Assembly (NCBI GenBank): GCA_028680875.1
Contig: JAQUJQ010000122.1
Location: 1-5,274 of the forward strand
DNA: 5,274 nucleotides
Reading direction: 5' to 3'
Source of the DNA: Eubacteriales bacterium
Lineage (GTDB): Bacteria; Bacillota; Clostridia; Peptostreptococcales; Anaerovoracaceae
Below the pieces are notes generated by a model. That model worked only from the letters and a program-made list of their open reading frames with translations. It was not told where the DNA came from and did not search any database. This document shows positions 1 to 5,274 of the stretch, one piece after another (the stretch's first letter is position 1; the number at the start of each line of letters is the position of its first letter). The position numbers were made by a program, and so were the translations under genes.

Positions 1-1
1 C

Positions 2-1006
2 TCAACTAATCTCCTGTATAAACAGCTTATCGCAATAATTTTAGGAATTGTTTCGTACCTTGCGATCCAGATTATGATGAAGGATGTTATACGAGCACGT
101 AAGATGAAATACGTTTTCGCTGTCGGTGCGCTTGTATTGATGTTATTAAATTTAACAATTGGAGAAGTCCACTTTGGTGCTAAAAACTGGATCAACTTAG
201 GCTTTATAACGTTTCAGCCAATGGAGTTCGTAAAAGTCGCTTTTGTACTCGCAGGAACGGCAACGCTGGACAAGCTTCTCACCACACGTAATTTAACGGC
301 TTTTATAGGATTTTCCGGTTCATGTATTATTGCGCTTATCTTAATGAGGGATTTGGGAACGGCAGTAATTTTCTTTGGTACCTTTCTGGTGATTGCATTT
401 ATGCGCTCCGGGGATCTTCGAACCATTGCCTTCATATCATCGGGTGCTGTTCTTGGGGCCATTGCTGTTGTGTTTCTTCTGCCTTATATTGCAGCTCGTT
501 TTAAGGCTTGGGGTCATGTATGGGAATATGCCGATACGATAGGTTATCAACAGACACGTACCATGATTTCTGCTGCAAGTGGAGGCCTTGTAGGTGTTGG
601 CGGAGGAAACGGATATCTTGTAAATGTTGCTGCAGCTGATACTGACCTGGTATATGGAATTCTCTGTGAGGAATGGGGTTTGATAACCGCTCTTACAGCA
701 GTATTAATAATCGTATTTTTTGCAGTCCTTGCGGTATTTTTGACAAGGAGATGCAAGTCTTCCCTTTATGCGATTGCAGCCTGTGGGACAGCCTCTATTT
801 TTCTGATACAGACAGCATTGAATGTTTTCGGTTCTGTAGACTTACTCCCGCTTACAGGTGTTACCCTGCCATTTATATCGAACGGGGGTTCTTCTATGGT
901 AACATCATGGGCCCTTCTGGCATTTATTAAAGCTGCAGATGACCGCTTCAGGCCGGCTGCAGATTGTAGAGAGAATGAATATATTAATGGAAAAGGAAAC
1001 GGGTGA
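2..1006 (+). CDS. FtsW/RodA/SpoVE (SEDS) family peptidoglycan polymerase, 5' end missing
   Basis: SEDS integral-membrane glycosyltransferase that polymerises lipid II into glycan strands, working with a class B PBP. The reading frame is open from base 2 with no stop, so the gene starts before the window; the first ATG seen (74) lies within a membrane helix and is not the likely start. The visible 334 residues are the C-terminal part of a protein usually near 400. Counting from the Met at 74: hydrophobic helices at about 13-30, 76-92, 95-110, 117-140, 203-224, 231-252 and 272-287; the family block GAKNWINLGFITFQP at 35-49 followed by EFVK; RDLGT at 92-96; and LPLTGVTLPFISNGGSS at 258-274. TDL at 190-192 followed by EE at 199-200 aligns by eye with the HTDF loop of E. 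coli FtsW, making D191 the probable catalytic Asp. The usual PFxSYGGSS motif has Asn in place of Tyr here. The gene overlaps the following PBP gene by GTGA. FtsW versus RodA cannot be settled; the pairing favours a dedicated partner of that PBP. Confidence 0.93.
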   Translation, partial: STNLLYKQLIAIILGIVSYLAIQIMMKDVIRARKMKYVFAVGALVLMLLNLTIGEVHFGAKNWINLGFITFQPMEFVKVAFVLAGTATLDKLLTTRNLTAFIGFSGSCIIALILMRDLGTAVIFFGTFLVIAFMRSGDLRTIAFISSGAVLGAIAVVFLLPYIAARFKAWGHVWEYADTIGYQQTRTMISAASGGLVGVGGGNGYLVNVAAADTDLVYGILCEEWGLITALTAVLIIVFFAVLAVFLTRRCKSSLYAIAACGTASIFLIQTALNVFGSVDLLPLTGVTLPFISNGGSSMVTSWALLAFIKAADDRFRPAADCRENEYINGKGNG

Positions 1007-2391
1007 ATGATTTGAAGGAATTGACAAAACGATCCATGGTGGTATTGATATTCTCATTAATAATTATTTCAGGGCTTCTTGTTTTTACTGCAAAGTATAC
1101 GAAAAATGCTTCATTGTGGGTCAAGCATCCCGCAAATAAACACTTGTATTCAAACGGTCAACTTATGGCAGAAAGAACAATTTACGATCGAAATGGTAAG
1201 GTACTTTTTGAGACGGTAGACGGGAGCAGGAAATACAATGAAAACGAGACTGTGAGAAAGGCTGTTATGCATGCAATCGGTGATTCAGACGGTAATGTTG
1301 TGACAAGCGTACAGGTTGCCTTTGGAGAGAGACTTGTAGGTTGGGATTTGCTTAACGGAGCTTATCGATTTAACAAGCAATTCAATAATTACAGAAGTGA
1401 TATGACGCTTACTTTGGATGCGGAATTATGTGTTGAAGCATTTAAAGCATTGAACGGAAGGAAAGGAACAGTCGGTGTATATAACTATAAGACGGGTGAG
1501 ATACTTTGCATGGTTAGTTCCCCTACATTTGACCCGGAAAATCAACCCGATGTTGAGGCTAAGCCTAAAAAATATGAAGGTGTGTATATCAATCGCCTCC
1601 TTTCCGCCGCTTATACACCGGGATCGGTGTTCAAGCTGGTAACGTCAGCTGCGGCCATTGATAATCTTAAAAATATAGATACCAGGGTTTTTCACTGTGA
1701 AGGAGAGATGACAATAAACGGAGAAACAGTTACTTGTCCTTCGCCTCATGGAGATCTTAGCTTTGAAGAGGCACTTGCCGTGTCATGTAATGTAGCGTTT
1801 GCAGAAATCTCTCTTGAGCTGGGTCCGGATACCTTGCAGAAATATGCGGAAAAGACCGGCTTTAATTCAAGCCTTAAGGTTAATGGAATTAAAACTGCCA
1901 TTGGTAAGGTCAATGTGTCTGATGCCCAGGGAGGGGATTTGGCATGGGCAGGAATCGGCCAGTACAGTGATACAGCAAACCCGCTTAATTTTATGGCTTA
2001 TATGGGTGGCGTCGCAAACGGTGGTGTCCGTATCACACCAAGGATACTGAAGTCCAATGATATAGCATCATTTTTAGCCACCTCAATAAGCGGAAGGAAA
2101 CGTATTCTGTCAGAAGAGACAGCAGCGAAACTTGGGGAAATGATGCGGAATAATGTAATTGAAGTCTATGGAGAGAATAACTATAAAGGGTTGGAGCTCT
2201 GTGCAAAAACCGGAACTGCTGAAGTGGGTGGGGGTAAAGAGCCGCATGCCTGGTTTGCAGGATACATGAATAGAGACGATTTCCCTCTTGCTTTTGTAGT
2301 GGTGATTGAAAACGGCGGCTCAGGCAGCAAGGTTGCCGGGCCTGTAGCTAATAAGGTATTGCAGTCTGCTGTAAGACAGGGGGACGTTTAG
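1003..2391 (+). CDS. Class B penicillin-binding protein (PbpA/FtsI-like transpeptidase)
   Basis: Membrane-anchored D,D-transpeptidase that cross-links peptidoglycan stem peptides outside the cell; a beta-lactam target by family. The 462 residues begin with a short cytoplasmic tail and one membrane helix (about 12-29), with no lipobox. ERTIYDRNGKVL at 57-68 is the typical class B entry motif, followed by a short N-terminal region, then the transpeptidase domain from about 150. All three active-site motifs are present: SVFK at 208-211 (nucleophile S208), SCN at 261-263 and KTG at 402-404, followed by TAEVGG. It is shorter than typical FtsI or PBP2 (about 550-700), lacks PASTA repeats, and resembles the compact PbpA of FHA/FtsW/PbpA clusters. 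The GTG start at 1003 overlaps the upstream stop (GTGA), with AGGA at 994-997 as ribosome site; a later start at Met12 would truncate the membrane anchor. The overlap suggests translational coupling with the SEDS partner. The last codons and stop form part of a terminator stem. Confidence 0.95.
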   Translation: MNDLKELTKRSMVVLIFSLIIISGLLVFTAKYTKNASLWVKHPANKHLYSNGQLMAERTIYDRNGKVLFETVDGSRKYNENETVRKAVMHAIGDSDGNVVTSVQVAFGERLVGWDLLNGAYRFNKQFNNYRSDMTLTLDAELCVEAFKALNGRKGTVGVYNYKTGEILCMVSSPTFDPENQPDVEAKPKKYEGVYINRLLSAAYTPGSVFKLVTSAAAIDNLKNIDTRVFHCEGEMTINGETVTCPSPHGDLSFEEALAVSCNVAFAEISLELGPDTLQKYAEKTGFNSSLKVNGIKTAIGKVNVSDAQGGDLAWAGIGQYSDTANPLNFMAYMGGVANGGVRITPRILKSNDIASFLATSISGRKRILSEETAAKLGEMMRNNVIEVYGENNYKGLELCAKTGTAEVGGGKEPHAWFAGYMNRDDFPLAFVVVIENGGSGSKVAGPVANKVLQSAVRQGDV

Positions 2392-2437
2392 ACTGTCTTC
2401 CCGGCAAGACAGTCTAAACGTCCCTTTGTCTTTTTTT
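2373..2437 (+). terminator. Strong intrinsic terminator overlapping the end of the PBP gene
   Basis: Bases 2381-2399 and 2406-2424 are perfect reverse complements (19 bp) around the 6-base loop CCCGGC. Pairing extends outward through two G-U pairs and six or so Watson-Crick pairs, to about 27 bp (2373-2399 with 2406-2432). A run of seven T (2431-2437) follows, with more T at 2425-2427. The PBP stop codon (2389-2391) lies inside the left arm. There is no T-tract on the other strand, so it terminates plus-strand transcription only, closing the SEDS/PBP operon. Confidence 0.93.
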
Positions 2438-2454
2438 AATAAAATGTTAATAAT
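2426..2454 (+). promoter_or_regulatory. Candidate sigma-A-type promoter for the secreted-protein/ABC unit
   Basis: A promoter is expected after the terminator. The best match found by eye is TTGTCT (2426-2431, 4 of 6 to TTGACA) and AATAAT (2449-2454, 5 of 6 to TATAAT) with a 17-base spacer, predicting a start near 2461 and a leader of about 60 bases. It overlaps the terminator T-tract. Weaker alternatives are TTAAGC (2454-2459) with TATCCT (2477-2482), and a lone TAAGAT at 2484-2489. In such AT-rich DNA chance matches are common, so this is only a candidate. Nothing else was recognised in 2455-2500. Confidence 0.3.
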
Positions 2455-2501
2455 TAAGCCATAGTTTATTAAAAAATATCCTGTAAGATAAAAGTAACTT
2501 A

Positions 2502-2509
2502 AAAGGAGG
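2502..2509 (+). promoter_or_regulatory. Strong ribosome binding site of the secreted-protein gene
   Basis: AAAGGAGG is a near-perfect complement to the 3' end of 16S rRNA, 10 bases before the ATG at 2520. It fixes that start and suggests efficient translation. Confidence 0.85.
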
Positions 2510-2519
2510 TATTGGGAAT

Positions 2520-3362
2520 ATGAAACGTAAAAAACATTTTATTACTTTTATTTGTCTGTTGATAGGTATGCTCGTATTTACAACTGCGGTATATGCAAAC
2601 TATGATAATGCTAAAGGGTATAGTAATTACAAAAATGCATTGAAAAATTTAGCTTTTGAAGCAAACAATTATACTGCAAAGTATGATATGACGATTAAGA
2701 TAGACGAAGAAAGAACATATTCGTCAAGCGGTATCTATAAGTGTGCAGACGGAAACAAAAGTCAATACACCAAAGAATTGGATTATTACGATGGACAAAT
2801 CCGCAGCAATTATGAATCTTACTACTATGAATATGGAAACAAGTCATATTCTTATTTCCCAGAGGAGGATAAGTATTACCAGGCTGAAATAAGCAGAGAA
2901 GGTAACGGAAGCCTTATGGGAACTAACGATGCAACCGCAAAAAAAGCTGTTCGTTTTGCAGAGCTATTGGCTGATATGCTGGTTGGTGATTTAAAGAACA
3001 ATGTGATATTGACTTCTTCAGAAGAGGGTATAAACAAGTATATCATCAATGTTTCAGGCAACCAGATTCCGGAGATTGTAAATGCAGGTTTATCCTTGCT
3101 GTTTACGGAAAGTAACAGTAACAATAGAGACCAAGAGGTGGCCAAGTTTGGAAATGATCCTTACATTGATGATGTTACTTTTAAAGTTACGTTAGATAAG
3201 GAAGGCCGTTTGATAGAGAATCAAATAGAAGCAGCTTTAGTGGGTGAGGATGAAAACGGAGAGAAACATACAGCAGTTATGAAGGGAAACCTAACTATTT
3301 TCGACTATGAAACAACAGTAGTTGACGTATTTGATCCGGAAGGGAAAACAAAAATAAATTAG
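2520..3362 (+). CDS. Secreted tyrosine-rich protein of unknown function
   Basis: Not recognised as a named protein. The 280 residues begin with a clear Sec signal peptide: basic MKRKK, a hydrophobic core (about 7-22) and a likely signal peptidase I site VYA at 24-26 before NYD. No Cys stands at the cleavage site, so it is not a lipoprotein, and no LPXTG or C-terminal helix is seen; it should be released or loosely bound to the wall. The mature part is polar and rich in Tyr, Asn, Lys and Glu; residues 83-120 hold 12 Tyr. Alternating strand-like segments (51-60, 68-85, 107-122), a helix-like middle (137-160, 183-195) and C-terminal strands (217-227, 233-242, 251-262) recall, only loosely, LolA/LprG-like lipoprotein-carrier folds. 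The ATG at 2520 is set by the strong AAAGGAGG. It opens the unit carrying an ABC exporter and a probable sensor kinase, suggesting an envelope-associated accessory role such as ligand binding; this is inference. A hairpin separates it from the ABC genes. Confidence 0.88.
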   Translation: MKRKKHFITFICLLIGMLVFTTAVYANYDNAKGYSNYKNALKNLAFEANNYTAKYDMTIKIDEERTYSSSGIYKCADGNKSQYTKELDYYDGQIRSNYESYYYEYGNKSYSYFPEEDKYYQAEISREGNGSLMGTNDATAKKAVRFAELLADMLVGDLKNNVILTSSEEGINKYIINVSGNQIPEIVNAGLSLLFTESNSNNRDQEVAKFGNDPYIDDVTFKVTLDKEGRLIENQIEAALVGEDENGEKHTAVMKGNLTIFDYETTVVDVFDPEGKTKIN

Positions 3363-3388
3363 GATATTCTAAAGGGAAGTGCAGAGAA

Positions 3389-3426
3389 TGCAACATTCCG
3401 ATAGGTAATTCTATCGGAATGTTGTA
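3389..3426 (+). repeat. Intercistronic inverted repeat (hairpin or operator)
   Basis: Bases 3391-3404 and 3411-3424 are perfect reverse complements (14 bp) around the loop GTAATT, with one further G-U and one T-A pair outside. No T-tract follows on either strand, so it is not a standard intrinsic terminator. It occupies the middle of the 96-base gap between the secreted-protein and ATPase genes. It could be an mRNA hairpin that protects the upstream transcript or causes partial termination, or a binding site for a dimeric repressor. No convincing promoter was seen between it and the ATPase start: TAAAAT at 3440-3445 resembles a -10 box but lacks a -35 partner. Confidence 0.8.
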
Positions 3427-3458
3427 ATACAAAGTGAAATAAAATAGAGGATTGTAAT

Positions 3459-4199
3459 ATGGACAAGGAAAAGGTATTGGAAGTCAACCGGCTTACAAAG
3501 CTGTATAAGAATGGAAGAGGGGTTAAAAATATAAGTTTTTCAATTAGTGAAGGGGATGTAGTAGGATTGCTTGGACCAAACGGTTCAGGCAAAACTACGA
3601 TTATGAAGACAATTATGGGACTGTGTCATGCAAATGAAGGTCACGTCAGTATCTTTGGCAAAAATGTGGAAGACAATGTTGAGGAAACTTTAAAACAGGT
3701 AGGCGGGCTCATTGAAAGGCCTGTCATTTTTGAGTACTTAACGGCAAGACACAATTTGAAGATGATGGCTCGCTTTTATCCTAATGTTGATGAGGCCAGA
3801 ATCGATCATGTATTAAAGGTCGTAAGATTGAGCCAATATCAAAAAGACAAAGTAGGAAAATTCTCACTGGGAATGAAGCAGCGTCTTGGATTGGCTATGG
3901 CAATTTTATCGGATCCTCAGTTAATTGTTTTGGATGAACCGACAAACGGTTTGGATATAGAGGGGACAGTAGAAATTCGTGAAATAATTAAGAAAATGGC
4001 AATGGAGAAAAAAGCATCTTTTTTAATTGCGAGCCATTTGGCTTCAGAAATTGAGAAAACGTGCAATAAGGTAGCTATTGTGCATGAAGGCGAATTGCTT
4101 TCTTTTGAAACAATGGAGGACGCTTTAAAATTAAACCCGTCTTTAGAGGATTATTTTTTGTCGACAGTTAAAGACAAAAGAGGTTCTGTTCTTATTTAA
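3459..4199 (+). CDS. ABC transporter ATP-binding protein, BcrA/LanF-like
   Basis: Cytoplasmic ATPase that powers the permease encoded next. The 246 residues are one complete nucleotide-binding domain: Walker A GPNGSGKT at 39-46 (K45), signature FSLGMKQR at 135-142, Walker B LIVLDE at 155-160 (catalytic E160), D-loop GLD at 164-166 and switch His at 193. The Q-loop position reads GLIERP (83-88), so Glu86 replaces the usual Gln; this E-loop is known from lantibiotic immunity ATPases (LanF group) and related BcrA-type proteins. Length and motif set fit the bacitracin/lantibiotic-export and general ABC-2 ATPase group, and no extra domain is present. ATG at 3459 follows GAGG (3447-3450) at 8 bases. 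The gene is 32 bases from the permease and almost certainly cotranscribed with it. The substrate cannot be read from the sequence: a peptide antibiotic or other amphipathic molecule is likely, but other ABC-2 substrates remain possible. Confidence 0.93.
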   Translation: MDKEKVLEVNRLTKLYKNGRGVKNISFSISEGDVVGLLGPNGSGKTTIMKTIMGLCHANEGHVSIFGKNVEDNVEETLKQVGGLIERPVIFEYLTARHNLKMMARFYPNVDEARIDHVLKVVRLSQYQKDKVGKFSLGMKQRLGLAMAILSDPQLIVLDEPTNGLDIEGTVEIREIIKKMAMEKKASFLIASHLASEIEKTCNKVAIVHEGELLSFETMEDALKLNPSLEDYFLSTVKDKRGSVLI

Positions 4200-4218
4200 A
4201 AAAAGGAATTATATATTT

Positions 4219-4224
4219 AGGAGG
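4219..4224 (+). promoter_or_regulatory. Ribosome binding site fixing a GTG start
   Basis: A perfect AGGAGG lies 7 bases before the GTG at 4232. It supports this GTG as the permease start, with no in-frame ATG close by. The rest of the 32-base gap is AT-rich, with no hairpin or promoter seen. Confidence 0.85.
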
Positions 4225-4231
4225 ATTTTCT

Positions 4232-4984
4232 GTGAAAACATTTACAGCAAGTTTACAAAATGAATTGGAAAAAATAGCGGCAAAAAAGAAATTTCTCGTG
4301 TTTCTGATAATAGAGATTTTAATATGTTTATTGTGCGGTATTATTAATTTAGCTATTGGCAAAGTATCTTCCGGGATGATCTCCACATCTTTGATTTTAT
4401 CCAATATGCCAATGACGATGCTCTCTTTTTTTATCCAGATTTATATTCCGTTGGTTGTTTTTATGGCTGCTTGTGATTTATTTGCCGTGGAGATTCATGA
4501 TGGAACAATCCGGGCCACAATGATGCGACCGGTTAATCGATTCAAGCAATATTTTTCAAAAGTGGCAGCCGTCTTAATTTTAGCAGGCGTTTATATAGTT
4601 ACTTTATTTTTAGTTACTACAATTATAAAGGGCATTGGAGCACATTCCGCAGCCGGGCTTGGAATAAATTTATTAGCCTATGTTTTGGATATGATTCCAT
4701 TAATTGTTTTAGTATTATTTGCTGCTATGTTGAATCAATTTTTTAATAGTCCATCGCTTTCTATTATTCTTTGCATTATACTATTAATAGGATTTTATAT
4801 TATTGGCATTATTGTTCCGGAGACCAGCGGGTTATTATTCACAGGGTATATGCAGTGGCATAACCTGTGGCTGGGAGTTACGATTCCTTTCCATGCCATG
4901 ATCAGTAAAATCGGTATCCTTCTCGGATATGGAATGATTTTTGGGTGCATCGGATATTACTTATTTGAGATAAGAGAAGTATAA
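4232..4984 (+). CDS. ABC-2-type transporter permease (BcrB-like)
   Basis: Membrane subunit of the ABC exporter whose ATPase is encoded just upstream; two copies likely assemble with two ATPases. The 250 residues show an amphipathic, Lys-rich N-terminal helix (1-20) and six hydrophobic segments at about 20-42, 62-83, 108-132, 145-168, 173-195 and 223-245, the topology of the ABC-2 permease families such as BcrB and LanE/LanG. After the second helix, EIHDGTIRATMMRPVNR (87-103) matches the E..GT.R....P..R cytoplasmic coupling motif of this group. Length is normal for the family and no truncation is seen. The GTG start is backed by a perfect AGGAGG. Only one permease gene is present, so a homodimer is expected rather than the two-permease LanFEG arrangement. 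The stop is 2 bases from the next start. The sequence is strikingly AT-rich compared with the other polytopic membrane gene in the window. Substrate unknown. Confidence 0.9.
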   Translation: MKTFTASLQNELEKIAAKKKFLVFLIIEILICLLCGIINLAIGKVSSGMISTSLILSNMPMTMLSFFIQIYIPLVVFMAACDLFAVEIHDGTIRATMMRPVNRFKQYFSKVAAVLILAGVYIVTLFLVTTIIKGIGAHSAAGLGINLLAYVLDMIPLIVLVLFAAMLNQFFNSPSLSIILCIILLIGFYIIGIIVPETSGLLFTGYMQWHNLWLGVTIPFHAMISKIGILLGYGMIFGCIGYYLFEIREV

Positions 4985-4986
4985 AA

Positions 4987-5274
4987 ATGAAATCGTTAAA
5001 AGGACGTTTTATTCAAACAAATATCTTTATGGTGATTATTTCAGCAGTATTAGTACTTATTGTGTCTTTGCTGCTATTATTTCTTTTTTCCGTAAGTGAA
5101 CAAGACGGGTTTACATATATTATTGAAGGGTTTCGTGAGATGTTTTTCGGGGATTTTGGAGTGGAAAACAGTTTAATTCTGTATGTTCTGGCATGGGCAG
5201 CTTTGGTAGGTGTGCTGATTTTGATTACCTGTATCCTATTAAGTGCAAATCTTTCAAGAGCAGTTTTGGGTCCG
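4987..5274 (+). CDS. Probable sensor histidine kinase, N-terminal part (3' end missing)
   Basis: The frame is open from ATG 4987 to the window end (96 residues, no stop), so the gene continues beyond. It begins 2 bases after the permease stop with a weak ribosome site (GAGAAG, 4974-4979), suggesting coupled translation. Visible are a short basic tail (MKSLKGR), a first membrane helix (about 13-35), an outside loop of about 27 residues (36-62) and a second helix (about 63-86). After that, SANLSRAVLGP at 86-96 resembles the L..S..I..P start of a HAMP linker. This layout fits sensor kinases that accompany bacitracin-type ABC exporters, with little extracellular sensing domain. The catalytic parts (phospho-accepting His, ATPase domain) lie outside the window, so the assignment rests on topology, HAMP-like ending and neighbours. 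A different two-helix membrane protein remains possible. Confidence 0.7.
   Translation, partial: MKSLKGRFIQTNIFMVIISAVLVLIVSLLLLFLFSVSEQDGFTYIIEGFREMFFGDFGVENSLILYVLAWAALVGVLILITCILLSANLSRAVLGP

Noticed and set aside
74..76. ATG at 74 as the true start of the SEDS gene
   Set aside because: The frame is open to base 2, codes for a membrane helix upstream of this ATG, and has no ribosome site there; the family's N-terminal helices are missing, so the gene begins outside the window.
214..756. Minus-strand open frames at 214-462 and 547-756, and a plus-strand frame at 322-504
   Set aside because: They lie within the well-supported SEDS gene, give low-complexity or implausible proteins without family motifs, and have no suitable ribosome sites.
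673..930. Alternative plus-strand frame inside the SEDS gene
   Set aside because: The conserved SEDS motifs run through this stretch in the other frame; this one is a shadow.
1799..2050. Plus-strand open frame inside the PBP gene
   Set aside because: The transpeptidase domain is read in another frame here, and this product shows no recognisable features.
2455..2519. Riboswitch or T-box leader before the secreted-protein gene
   Set aside because: The leader is only about 60 bases, AT-rich and without stable stems or recognisable conserved elements.
3389..3430. Intergenic palindrome as an intrinsic terminator
   Set aside because: No T-run follows the stem on either strand, so a standard Rho-independent terminator is not supported.
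2876..3592. Minus-strand open frames at 2876-3145 and 3359-3592
   Set aside because: The first is antisense to the secreted-protein gene. The second crosses the palindrome and the ATPase start. Neither shows a ribosome site, a promoter or a credible protein.
4197..4231. Run of A residues after the ATPase stop as a regulatory or slippage site
   Set aside because: No hairpin accompanies it, and it lies outside the coding frame; it looks like ordinary AT-rich spacer before the ribosome site.
4192..4404. Minus-strand open frame over the permease start
   Set aside because: It is antisense to a strongly supported gene, and its product is a chance translation of AT-rich DNA.

Overview
The window reads as chromosomal DNA of a low-GC Gram-positive bacterium, most likely a member of the Clostridia (an inference from family resemblance and codon style; no taxonomic marker is present). 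All six genes lie on the plus strand, packed closely. Supporting signs are strong AGGAGG-type ribosome sites, GTG starts, an intrinsic terminator with a T-tract, and Firmicutes-type envelope gene families.

Region 1 (1 to about 2440) is the end of a cell-wall synthesis operon. It holds a SEDS-family (FtsW/RodA/SpoVE) peptidoglycan polymerase whose start lies before the window, and a class B penicillin-binding protein overlapping it by 4 bases (GTGA). Together they look like a cognate glycosyltransferase/transpeptidase pair, the arrangement seen in the FHA/FtsW/PbpA clusters of Clostridia and Actinobacteria. A very strong intrinsic terminator closes this operon, and its stem begins inside the penicillin-binding-protein gene and contains that gene's stop codon.

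Region 2 (about 2440 to 5274, running off the right edge) looks like a separate, more AT-rich transcription unit. In order it encodes a secreted, tyrosine-rich protein of unknown function, an ABC-transporter ATPase of the BcrA/LanF type, a six-helix ABC-2-type permease, and the N-terminal membrane part of what is probably a sensor histidine kinase, cut by the window end. A 14-bp perfect inverted repeat without a T-tract separates the secreted-protein gene from the ABC genes. The simplest reading is an envelope-stress or antimicrobial-peptide response cassette: the transporter exports or expels a membrane-active compound, the kinase senses it, and the secreted protein acts outside the membrane. 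That joint role is inferred from families and gene order.

No tRNA, rRNA, CRISPR array, insertion sequence or phage gene was seen. The only stretches without genes are short (about 130, 96 and 32 bases) and are described under the regulatory features.
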